Source: Duganella lactea
GTDB taxonomy: Bacteria > Pseudomonadota > Gammaproteobacteria > Burkholderiales > Burkholderiaceae_D
Length of the DNA stretch: 54,473 nt
Assembly: GCF_009857505.1 (NCBI RefSeq)
Contig: NZ_WWCP01000039.1
Coordinates: forward strand, 1 to 54,473
Direction of reading: 5' to 3'
A program made the position numbers and the translations under genes. The notes under the pieces were generated by a model, which was not told where the DNA came from, ran no database searches, and worked only from the letters and a program-made list of their open reading frames with translations. Every line of letters starts with the position of its first letter. Position 1 is the first letter of the stretch. Of the stretch, positions 35,308 to 41,323 are shown one piece after another.

Positions 35308-36174
35308 CTAGGCGGCTGGCGGCGTCTCGGACCGTTCCAGTCCAGCGATGAAGCTGGCAATTTCTCCCAGCGCTTGACATCGGCAAGCGCATTCGTTGCG
35401 TGCCTCGGCATCTTTCAGAGGCGCCGGCTGCATGCGCCGGACGGTGGTGGTAACGCCGCAGGACATCAGCTTGGCGCCGTATTGTTCCGCTTCGTCGCGC
35501 AGCGGATCGTCTTCGGTCGACAGGATCAAGGCGGGAGGCAAATGCTTCAACCGGCTCGATTGCAGCGGCGATGCATACGGGTGGGTACGGTCGGCGGCGT
35601 TGGGCAGGTAGCCGCGATACGCCTCGGCGCATTTATCGGCCACTTCCAGCAGCTCCGGCTCGGCCTGGATCTCGCGCATCGAGCAGGTGGTCAGGCCCGG
35701 GTCCAGCATCGGCATGATGAGGATCTGGCCGGCCAGCCCCGGACCGCCGCGGTCGCGCGACATCAGCGCGCAGACGGCTGCCAGGTTGGCGCCCGCTTCA
35801 ATGCCGGAGACCAGCAGCCGCTTGCCGTTCCAGCCCAGTTTGGCCTTGTGCTTCTTGGCCCACACCAGTACCGCGTGCGCATCCTCCACCGCAGCCGGGA
35901 ACGGTTTGTCGGTGGCCAGCGTGTAGGCCGAAGCCAGCACCGCGACGTGCCGGCTGTCGTCCGCCAAGTGGCGCAGGAACAGGTCCGCATCTTCCAGGTC
36001 GCCGCCGACAAAACCGCCGGCATGGAAGAAGACCAACAGCGTGTCGCGCTTGGCGCCGACATCGCCGCTGGTGTAGAGGCGGGCCGCCAGCGGACCTTCC
36101 GCGCCCTGGACTTCCAGGCTGCGGATTTTCAGTTGGTCCGATAACACTGGCAGGGCCTCTACTGGCTGGTTCAT
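35308..36174 (-). CDS. Alpha/beta-hydrolase-like protein lacking catalytic residues (LlpE-like)
   Basis: The ATG at 36174 overlaps the stop of the preceding small gene and gives 288 residues. The fold matches the hormone-sensitive-lipase family: FFHAGGFVGGD (oxyanion loop, normally HGGG), GLAGQILIMPMLDPG and the acidic-residue loop ILSTEDDPLRDEAEQYG. The nucleophile elbow, normally GDSAGG, reads GIEAGA at 124-129, so Ser is replaced by Glu126. The usual catalytic His (HGF) near the C-terminus is also absent. It is therefore probably a pseudo-enzyme. Burkholderia RND operons of the llpE-bpeE-bpeF-oprC type start with a comparable gene; that match is from memory of gene order. Confidence 0.85.
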   Translation of the reverse strand: MNQPVEALPVLSDQLKIRSLEVQGAEGPLAARLYTSGDVGAKRDTLLVFFHAGGFVGGDLEDADLFLRHLADDSRHVAVLASAYTLATDKPFPAAVEDAHAVLVWAKKHKAKLGWNGKRLLVSGIEAGANLAAVCALMSRDRGGPGLAGQILIMPMLDPGLTTCSMREIQAEPELLEVADKCAEAYRGYLPNAADRTHPYASPLQSSRLKHLPPALILSTEDDPLRDEAEQYGAKLMSCGVTTTVRRMQPAPLKDAEARNECACRCQALGEIASFIAGLERSETPPAA

Positions 36175-36380
36175 TGTCGCACCGTTCCCGATTGGTTGGA
36201 GGACCACATGGTAGCAGGATCGCAGGCCTGATCGCCGCTAGCGACCAGCGTCAGTGCGCGAACGCCGCTGACCTCCGCCTTCGCGGCCTGAGAATAGGCG
36301 TCGGTATAAACCACGCCAGCCAGTGCCACCGACGTCAGCGCCAGCGCGACCATTGCAAAAATTACATCCCGATATTGCAT
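36171..36380 (-). CDS. Small single-pass membrane protein upstream of the efflux operon
   Basis: The ATG at 36380 is preceded by a perfect AGGAGG, and the stop codon overlaps the next gene's start as ATGA, so translation is coupled to the hydrolase-like gene. The 69-residue product has one hydrophobic segment near the N-terminus (VIFAMVALALTSVALAGVVY) that could be a membrane anchor or an uncleaved signal. A soluble tail of about 40 residues with one Cys follows. I do not recognise a family. As the first gene of the probable efflux operon it could be a regulatory leader protein or a small pump accessory. Confidence 0.7.
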   Translation of the reverse strand: MQYRDVIFAMVALALTSVALAGVVYTDAYSQAAKAEVSGVRALTLVASGDQACDPATMWSSNQSGTVRQ

Positions 36381-36482
36381 GATAGGTCCTCCTTTCTTTG
36401 TCTTTACTTTGTCAATACGTTTGTGCAGTACAGCAATCTTAAACTTGATCTACAATCTAATAAATAAGGCAAAGTCGAATTG

Positions 36483-36504
36483 ATTGTTCAGAATCCTGAA
36501 CAAT
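36483..36504. promoter_or_regulatory. 9-bp perfect inverted repeat in front of the LysR gene
   Basis: ATTGTTCAG-aatc-CTGAACAAT spans 36483-36504 and contains a T-N11-A core, the usual shape of LysR-type boxes. It ends directly before the GGGA ribosome-binding site of the LysR gene at 36515. It lies in the divergent region between the LysR gene and the efflux operon, so it may serve autoregulation or divergent control. Confidence 0.6.
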
Positions 36505-36514
36505 GGGACCAAAG

Positions 36515-37462
36515 ATGAATAAACTTCAAGCGATGGAAGTGTTTGTGCAGGTGGTGGACGCCGGTGGCTTCACGCGCGCCGCCGACAACATGAAACTACC
36601 CAAGGCCACCGTCTCGACGCTGATCCAGTCGCTGGAGACGTCGCTGGCGGTCAAACTGTTGCACCGGACTACGCGCCACGTCAGCGTGACGGCCGACGGC
36701 GCGGCGTACTATGAGCGCTGCCTGCGCATCCTGGCGGACGTGCGCGAGGCGGAGGAATCGCTGTCGCGCACCCGGCTCAGTCCTTCCGGGCGGCTGCGGG
36801 TGGACGCGCCGACCTCGCTGGCCAGCGAGGTGATCGTGCCCGCGCTGCCGGACTTTTTCAGCCACTATCCCGACATTCAGCTGGAGCTGGGCTGCAGCGA
36901 CCGGACGGTTGATCTGGTCGAGGAAGGCGTGGACTGCGCGATCCGCGGCGGCACGCTGGGCGATTCCAGCCTGATCGCGCGACGGGTCGGCATTCTGCAC
37001 TTCATCACCTGCGCCGCGCCGGGCTACCTGGCGCGCCACGGCCGGCCGGCGCATCCGAACGAATTGCTGCAGCATCGCTGCGTCAACTATTTTTCCGCCC
37101 GCACCGGTAAAATGTTCGACTGGGATTTTACCCGCGACGGCGAACGGGTGCAGGTCGCCCTGCCCGGCTCGATCGCGCTGAATGACAGCAACGCCTACCT
37201 GGCGGCCGGCATCGCCGGGCTGGGCATTGTGCAGACGCCGAACTTCCTGATGGCGCCCATGATCAAGGACGGCCGCCTCGCATCGATACTCGACGACTGG
37301 ACCAGCGATCCGCTGCCGGTGCACGTGGTGTATCCGCAGAACCGCCACCTGTCGGCCAAGGTGCGCGTGTTTGTCGAATGGGTCGCCGAATTGTTTTCCA
37401 ACCATCCGGGCATGCGTCTGCCGAAGGCGACGCGCGCCCCTACTCTTGAGGTTGCACCATGA
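36515..37462 (+). CDS. LysR-type transcriptional regulator
   Basis: The ATG at 36515 has GGGACC just upstream; an in-frame ATG at 36503 lies inside the inverted repeat and has no ribosome-binding site. The 315-residue protein has the winged helix-turn-helix at 1-60 (GGFTRAADNMKLPKATVSTL) and a LysR substrate-binding domain to about 295. It is divergent from the small-protein/hydrolase/RND operon, an arrangement like that of BpeT or CeoR with their efflux operons. It is also coupled by an ATGA overlap to a 2-hydroxyacid dehydrogenase gene, so it may control either or both. The effector is unknown. Confidence 0.93.
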   Translation: MNKLQAMEVFVQVVDAGGFTRAADNMKLPKATVSTLIQSLETSLAVKLLHRTTRHVSVTADGAAYYERCLRILADVREAEESLSRTRLSPSGRLRVDAPTSLASEVIVPALPDFFSHYPDIQLELGCSDRTVDLVEEGVDCAIRGGTLGDSSLIARRVGILHFITCAAPGYLARHGRPAHPNELLQHRCVNYFSARTGKMFDWDFTRDGERVQVALPGSIALNDSNAYLAAGIAGLGIVQTPNFLMAPMIKDGRLASILDDWTSDPLPVHVVYPQNRHLSAKVRVFVEWVAELFSNHPGMRLPKATRAPTLEVAP

Positions 37463-38430
37463 CCGCAACACACCGCATCGTCTTCCTTGATCGCGACAGC
37501 CTGATCGCCAATGTCCGCCGGCCCGCGTTTGCGCACACGTGGACCGAGCACGACGCCACCCGCGCCGGCGAGGCGGTGGCGCGCCTGCGCGACGCGCGCG
37601 CGACGATCGCCATCACCAACAAGGTGCCGCTGTCAGCCGAAGATCTGGCGCAACTGCCGGACCTGAAGCTGATCGCCGTGGCCGCCACCGGCACCAACAT
37701 CATCGACCTGGCGGCGGCCACGCGGCGCGGCATCGTGGTGACCAATATCCGCAACTACGCGGTGCACACGCTGCCCGAGCACACCTTCGCGCTGATCCTG
37801 GCGCTGCGCCGCCAACTGGTGGCCTACCGCGCCGATATCGAGGCCGGCTTGTGGCAGAAGTCGGAGCGTTTCTGCCTGTTCGGCCATCCGGTGTCGGACC
37901 TCGCCGGCAGCCGCCTGGGCCTGCTTGGCTACGGCGTGCTGGGCAAGGCGACCGCGCAGATCGCGCGCGCCTTCGGCATGGAGGTGATCGTGCACAACCG
38001 CTCGCCGCTGCCCGACGCGGCGGCCGACGGCGTGCGCGAAGCCAGCTTTGACGAGGTGCTGGAGACGTCGGACGTGGTCAGCCTGCATCTGCCGCTGACC
38101 GAGCAAACCCGCAATATGATCAGCGCCAAGGAAATGATCCGCATGAAGCGCAACGCGCTGCTGATCAACACCGCGCGCGGCGGCCTGGTGGATGAAGTGG
38201 CATTGGCGGACGCGCTGCGCAGCGGCCTGATCGCCGGCGCCGGCGTCGATGTGCTGGTGACGGAGCCGCCACCAGCGGATAACGTGCTGCTCAATCTGCG
38301 TCTGCCCAACTTCATCCTGACGCCGCACTCGGCGTGGGCCAGCACACAGGCGATGCAGACGCTGGCCGATCAGTTAATCGACAACATCGAAGCGTGGGCC
38401 GCCGGTGCGCCACGCAACGTGGTGACCTGA
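37459..38430 (+). CDS. D-2-hydroxyacid dehydrogenase (glycerate/glyoxylate reductase type)
   Basis: This 323-residue NAD(P)-dependent dehydrogenase shows the nucleotide motif GLLGYGVLGKATAQIA, the conserved Arg-Gly segment (NTARGGLVDEVAL), and the Glu/His catalytic partners in VTEPPPADN and LTPHSAWAS. Enzymes of this group interconvert 2-keto acids and D-2-hydroxy acids, often glyoxylate or hydroxypyruvate. Its ATG overlaps the LysR stop codon. It ends one base before the convergent FKBP gene. Confidence 0.92.
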   Translation: MTATHRIVFLDRDSLIANVRRPAFAHTWTEHDATRAGEAVARLRDARATIAITNKVPLSAEDLAQLPDLKLIAVAATGTNIIDLAAATRRGIVVTNIRNYAVHTLPEHTFALILALRRQLVAYRADIEAGLWQKSERFCLFGHPVSDLAGSRLGLLGYGVLGKATAQIARAFGMEVIVHNRSPLPDAAADGVREASFDEVLETSDVVSLHLPLTEQTRNMISAKEMIRMKRNALLINTARGGLVDEVALADALRSGLIAGAGVDVLVTEPPPADNVLLNLRLPNFILTPHSAWASTQAMQTLADQLIDNIEAWAAGAPRNVVT

Positions 38431-38431
38431 G

Positions 38432-38896
38432 TTATTTGACGTCCAGCAGCTCGACGTCGAAAATCAGCGTGGCGTTGGGCGGAATCGGGCCCGCGCCGCG
38501 TTCGCCGTAGCCCATGTTGGCCGGCACGATCAGCGTGCGCTTGCCACCGACCTTCATGCCCTGCACGCCCTCGTCCCAGCCGGGAATGACCTGGCCGGCG
38601 CCGAGGCGGAAGCTGAACGGCTCGCGGCCCACCGACGAATCGAACTGCGCGCCGTGTTGTTGCGGCGAATTCGGCTCATACAGCCAGCCGGTGTAGTGGA
38701 CCACGGCGGTGGTGCCGGCGACGGCTTCCTTGCCGGCACCGGCCACGCTGTCGATTTTCTGCAGCGGCAGCGCGACGGCGGCGCTGGCGGCAGGGGTCTG
38801 GGCCGGCGCGGCTTCAGGCGCCTTGGCGCGGTCGCAGGCAACCAGGGTCAGCGCCAGCGTCAGGCTGATGGCGCCGGTGGAGAGCAGATGTTTCAT
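38432..38896 (-). CDS. FKBP-type peptidyl-prolyl isomerase lipoprotein
   Basis: The ATG at 38896 gives 154 residues. The signal peptide ends in the lipobox LVACDRA. One FKBP domain follows, with all the usual landmarks: VVHYTGWL, GAQFDSS, FRLGAGQVIPGWDEGVQGM, KVGGKRTLIVP, MGYGERG and IPPNATLIFDVELL. It speeds proline isomerisation in the periplasm or at the envelope. It is probably in one transcript with the VOC gene upstream. Confidence 0.93.
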   Translation of the reverse strand: MKHLLSTGAISLTLALTLVACDRAKAPEAAPAQTPAASAAVALPLQKIDSVAGAGKEAVAGTTAVVHYTGWLYEPNSPQQHGAQFDSSVGREPFSFRLGAGQVIPGWDEGVQGMKVGGKRTLIVPANMGYGERGAGPIPPNATLIFDVELLDVK

Positions 38897-38943
38897 GGAA
38901 TTCTTTCGTGTTGATGAGGTGCGCAGCTTACACGATATTGACC

Positions 38944-39276
38944 TCATCCACGCGCAAATGCACGGATGCGCAGCACGTCTTCGGCGTTGCGCGCCAGGTG
39001 AATCAGGGCCACGCCGGCAAAGCCGGAACCGGTGGCCGTGGGCGACAGCGCGTCGCTGGCGAAATCCTCGCGATTGATCAGGCAGATGGCGTAGCCGCCC
39101 ATGTTGAATTTGACGAAGCCATCGTTGCCGGTTGGCGAGCGCGTCCAGCCCAACGCCTCATAGAATTGCGCCGAACGCGGCACATTTTGCACGCCCAGCA
39201 AAACCAGATGAATGCGCTGGCTCGGCGCCAGCGGAGTCATTGCGTCAAAGGTATGGCCAACCGGCTGAGCCAGCAT
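38944..39276 (-). CDS. VOC/glyoxalase-like protein, C-terminally shortened
   Basis: The ATG at 39276 has GAGGAG upstream. The 110-residue protein begins like VOC-superfamily proteins (RIHLVLLGVQNVPRSAQFYEALGW) with the FVKFNMGGYAICLI strand pair. Relatives are about 125-140 residues and finish with a second beta-alpha-beta-beta-beta unit (AGG..., GGY..., DPDGH-E); here the protein stops after EDVLRIRAFARG. Half of the metal site would therefore be absent. It may be a pseudogene or a truncated binding protein. Confidence 0.7.
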   Translation of the reverse strand: MLAQPVGHTFDAMTPLAPSQRIHLVLLGVQNVPRSAQFYEALGWTRSPTGNDGFVKFNMGGYAICLINREDFASDALSPTATGSGFAGVALIHLARNAEDVLRIRAFARG

Positions 39277-39379
39277 CGATGCTCCTCAGTGTGCGCGTAT
39301 GTAACGCTGAAACATCGCATACTGAACCGAAAATTGCAACGCCATACATGAAAGCACGACCGTCAGCACCAGGCCACAA

Positions 39380-39414
39380 AACAAAAGGGCCTGAAGATTT
39401 CTCTTCAGGCCCTT
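39380..39414 (-). terminator. Terminator of the tRNA-Arg operon
   Basis: AAGGGCCTGAAGA-tttc-TCTTCAGGCCCTT is a perfect 13-bp hairpin at 39385-39414. On the minus strand it is followed by TTGTTTTG. It lies 12 bases after the last tRNA. Confidence 0.85.
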
Positions 39415-39426
39415 CTGCTTACAATA

Positions 39427-39503
39427 TGGTGCGGCTGGCAGGAATCGAACCCACGACCCCTTGGTTCGTAGCCAAGTACTCTATCCAGCTGAGCTACAGC
39501 CGC
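39427..39503 (-). tRNA. tRNA-Arg (ACG), third copy of the operon
   Basis: The 77-base minus-strand sequence folds as a cloverleaf with acceptor GCGGCTG/CAGCCGC, discriminator A and encoded CCA. The anticodon arm is CTTGG-CTACGAA-CCAAG, giving anticodon ACG. The T loop is TTCGAAT. It is identical to the two upstream copies. Confidence 0.97.
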
Positions 39504-39572
39504 GTAAAACGCTGATACAACTAAACTTTACTACTTCCACCCAAGCACCTCCCGGTGCTGAAGCGACAAAAC

Positions 39573-39649
39573 TGGTGCGGCTGGCAGGAATCGAACCCAC
39601 GACCCCTTGGTTCGTAGCCAAGTACTCTATCCAGCTGAGCTACAGCCGC
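39573..39649 (-). tRNA. tRNA-Arg (ACG), second copy
   Basis: Same 77-base cloverleaf with anticodon ACG and encoded CCA as its neighbours. It is separated from the next copy by a 69-base spacer carrying the small hairpin AGCACC-TCCC-GGTGCT. Confidence 0.97.
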
Positions 39650-39716
39650 AAAAACAACATCATAACATCAGTTACTTTTTAGCACCAGCACCTTCCGGTG
39701 CTGATCCTCATAATTC

Positions 39717-39793
39717 TGGTGCGGCTGGCAGGAATCGAACCCACGACCCCTTGGTTCGTAGCCAAGTACTCTATCCAGCTGAGCTACAGCCGC
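39717..39793 (-). tRNA. tRNA-Arg (ACG), first copy
   Basis: Promoter-proximal copy; 77 bases with anticodon ACG and encoded CCA, identical to the other two. The following 67-base spacer carries AGCACC-TTCC-GGTGCT. The A34 is expected to be deaminated to inosine to read CGU, CGC and CGA codons. Confidence 0.97.
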
Positions 39794-39804
39794 AACGTGC
39801 CGGC

Positions 39805-39832
39805 ATTATAAAGCATCAATTTCGTTTTGCAA
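39805..39832 (-). promoter_or_regulatory. Sigma-70 promoter of the tRNA-Arg operon
   Basis: The minus strand carries TTGCAA, a 16-base spacer and a perfect TATAAT, followed by a G+C-rich discriminator (GCCGGCACG) of the kind found at stringently controlled tRNA promoters. It ends 12 bases before the first tRNA. Confidence 0.75.
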
Positions 39833-39998
39833 AGCGCGACATTTTCTGTCTTTTAGTTGGTTTGACACACGATATGCCGAATCAACTCGCTTCGAAAACT
39901 GCTTTACTGCAAGCCTCCCAAACAGCGTGCCGTTTGAAAGAAGCAGCATTATAGGGACACTCCTGTTGCTTGTCCAGCACTCTGTACGAGGCGGCAAA

Positions 39999-40226
39999 CT
40001 AAGTGCCGAACTCGGCCGCCGCCTTGGCCGACCATAATGCTTCATTATAGGAGGGATAGGGATCGCCATAACAGTCGATATGACCGCCGGCGCCGATAAA
40101 CTTGATCCACCACTCTTCCGCATTGCACAGAATGGCGATATCGCCCTCGCCGCAATGGGCCTCGATCGGCTCGCCCTGCTCCAGCACCACGATGTTCACC
40201 CTGCGGTGTTTAATTACCTTGGCCAT
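39999..40226 (-). CDS. Small protein of unknown function
   Basis: The ATG at 40226 with an AAGGGGG upstream gives 75 residues: a basic start (MAKVIKHRR), a hydrophobic middle (AILCNAEEWWIKFIGAGG) and a C-terminus with YGDPYPSYNEALWSAKAAAEF. An alternative start at 40304, with GAGGAG 8 bases upstream, would add 26 residues rich in Cys and hydrophobic residues. The sequence looks like a real, folded, soluble small protein, but I do not recognise a family. It lies upstream of the tRNA operon in the same orientation. Confidence 0.6.
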   Translation of the reverse strand: MAKVIKHRRVNIVVLEQGEPIEAHCGEGDIAILCNAEEWWIKFIGAGGHIDCYGDPYPSYNEALWSAKAAAEFGT

Positions 40227-40343
40227 CCCCGCCCCCTTATTCACGCCAGTGATTCCACACATTACGAATATAAATTTGCATTCTTTTGCGCATTGCAGCA
40301 TCATGCACTTGTCTCCTCTATTCTCCTCCAAGGAAATAGATTT

Positions 40344-40372
40344 AGCCCGCTCCTGTAGCGGGCTTTTTTTTT
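40344..40372 (+). terminator. Strong terminator on the plus strand without an assigned transcript
   Basis: AGCCCGCT-cctgt-AGCGGGCT followed by nine T is a textbook rho-independent terminator reading rightward. All genes for 1.9 kb to its left are on the minus strand, so the transcript it ends is not explained by a protein gene. Confidence 0.85.
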
Positions 40373-40438
40373 ACCGTGTACGATGCGTTCAGTTTTGCCT
40401 TTTCATAAGACAGTTAAAACAGAGACCACGCGCAACGA

Positions 40439-41257
40439 ATGAATTCCCCAGCCGCCGTCACCCCGCCCGCTCCCGACTGGTCCGCCACCGCGCTAGGCGA
40501 CCGCGCCACTTGGCCGGCCAGCCTGCAACTGACCGTCGATATTCTGCTCAACTCACCGCAAGCCATGCTGCTGGTGTGGGGGGCGGAGCAAATCATGGTC
40601 TACAACGAAGCCTACGCCAACCTGGCCGGCCTGCCCAGCCTGCGCGCGCCGGGCGGCCACGTGCCGGCGATGCAGCCGGCGGCCTGGAGCTGGAACAGCG
40701 CCGCGCTGGCGCCGGCCCGAGAAGGCCGCAGCGTCAGCTACCGAGGCGTCGATCTGCCGCTATGGCGCGACGGCCGCATCGAGCAACAGCGACTGGATCT
40801 GTACTACACGCCGGTACCAGGCGACAACGGCGTGGCCGGCATCCTGTGCACACTGGCCATCGCCCGCCCCGCCCCGGTGGCCGATAGCGGCCAGCCATTG
40901 CGCCTGCTGGTGGTGGAGGACAACACCGACGCCCGCTATCTGGTCTGCGAAACGCTGCGCGCACTCGGTCATAAAGTCGAATCCGTCGCCAGCGGCGAGG
41001 AAGCGTTGCCGCTGCTACAGCAACAGCGTTTCGACGTGCTGTTCACCGATGTCAGCCTGCCCGGCATGTCCGGCGTCGACCTGGCGCGCCAGGCCTTGCG
41101 GCAGGCGCCGCGACTGGCGCTGCTGTTCGCCTCAGGTTACGGCGACGAGCTGACCAGACATCTGGAATTTCCGTCGCAATCGTTGCAAAAACCTTATGAC
41201 ATTGAACAACTGCAATCCGTACTGGAACGAATTGCCGCCGAAGTGCGCGCTGGCTAA
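40439..41257 (+). CDS. PAS-receiver protein
   Basis: This 272-residue protein has an N-terminal PAS-like module (about 10-145; LLVWGAEQIMVYNEAYANLAG and DLYYTPVPGDNGVAGILCTL). A receiver domain follows (about 155-268) with the acidic pocket VVEDNTDA, phospho-acceptor in VLFTDVSLPGMSG and the conserved Lys in LQKPYD. The same PAS module normally heads long hybrid kinases, with kinase domains between it and the receiver; here they are missing. The protein could be a phosphate sink or a sensor-tuned response regulator. It lies 66 bases upstream of a hybrid kinase gene on the same strand. Confidence 0.85.
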   Translation: MNSPAAVTPPAPDWSATALGDRATWPASLQLTVDILLNSPQAMLLVWGAEQIMVYNEAYANLAGLPSLRAPGGHVPAMQPAAWSWNSAALAPAREGRSVSYRGVDLPLWRDGRIEQQRLDLYYTPVPGDNGVAGILCTLAIARPAPVADSGQPLRLLVVEDNTDARYLVCETLRALGHKVESVASGEEALPLLQQQRFDVLFTDVSLPGMSGVDLARQALRQAPRLALLFASGYGDELTRHLEFPSQSLQKPYDIEQLQSVLERIAAEVRAG

Positions 41258-41262
41258 CACTT

Positions 41263-41279
41263 GCCGCCGTTAAGGCGGC
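41263..41279. terminator. Weak hairpin between two signalling genes
   Basis: GCCGCC-gttaa-GGCGGC forms a short hairpin just after the stop of the PAS-receiver gene. There is no T tract, so it may only attenuate read-through or protect the 3' end. Confidence 0.3.
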
Positions 41280-41323
41280 CAAACGTGCGAAGCCGGGGGT
41301 GGGGTTGGCGCTAAAATAAATCC

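Noticed and set aside
39427..39793. Repeated unit resembling a CRISPR array (three identical 77-base units)
   Set aside because: The units are complete tRNA-Arg cloverleafs with encoded CCA; no cas genes are present.
40080..40358. Plus-strand open frame of 92 codons ending near the orphan terminator
   Set aside because: No ribosome-binding site and no protein-like pattern; the opposite strand encodes a more convincing small protein.
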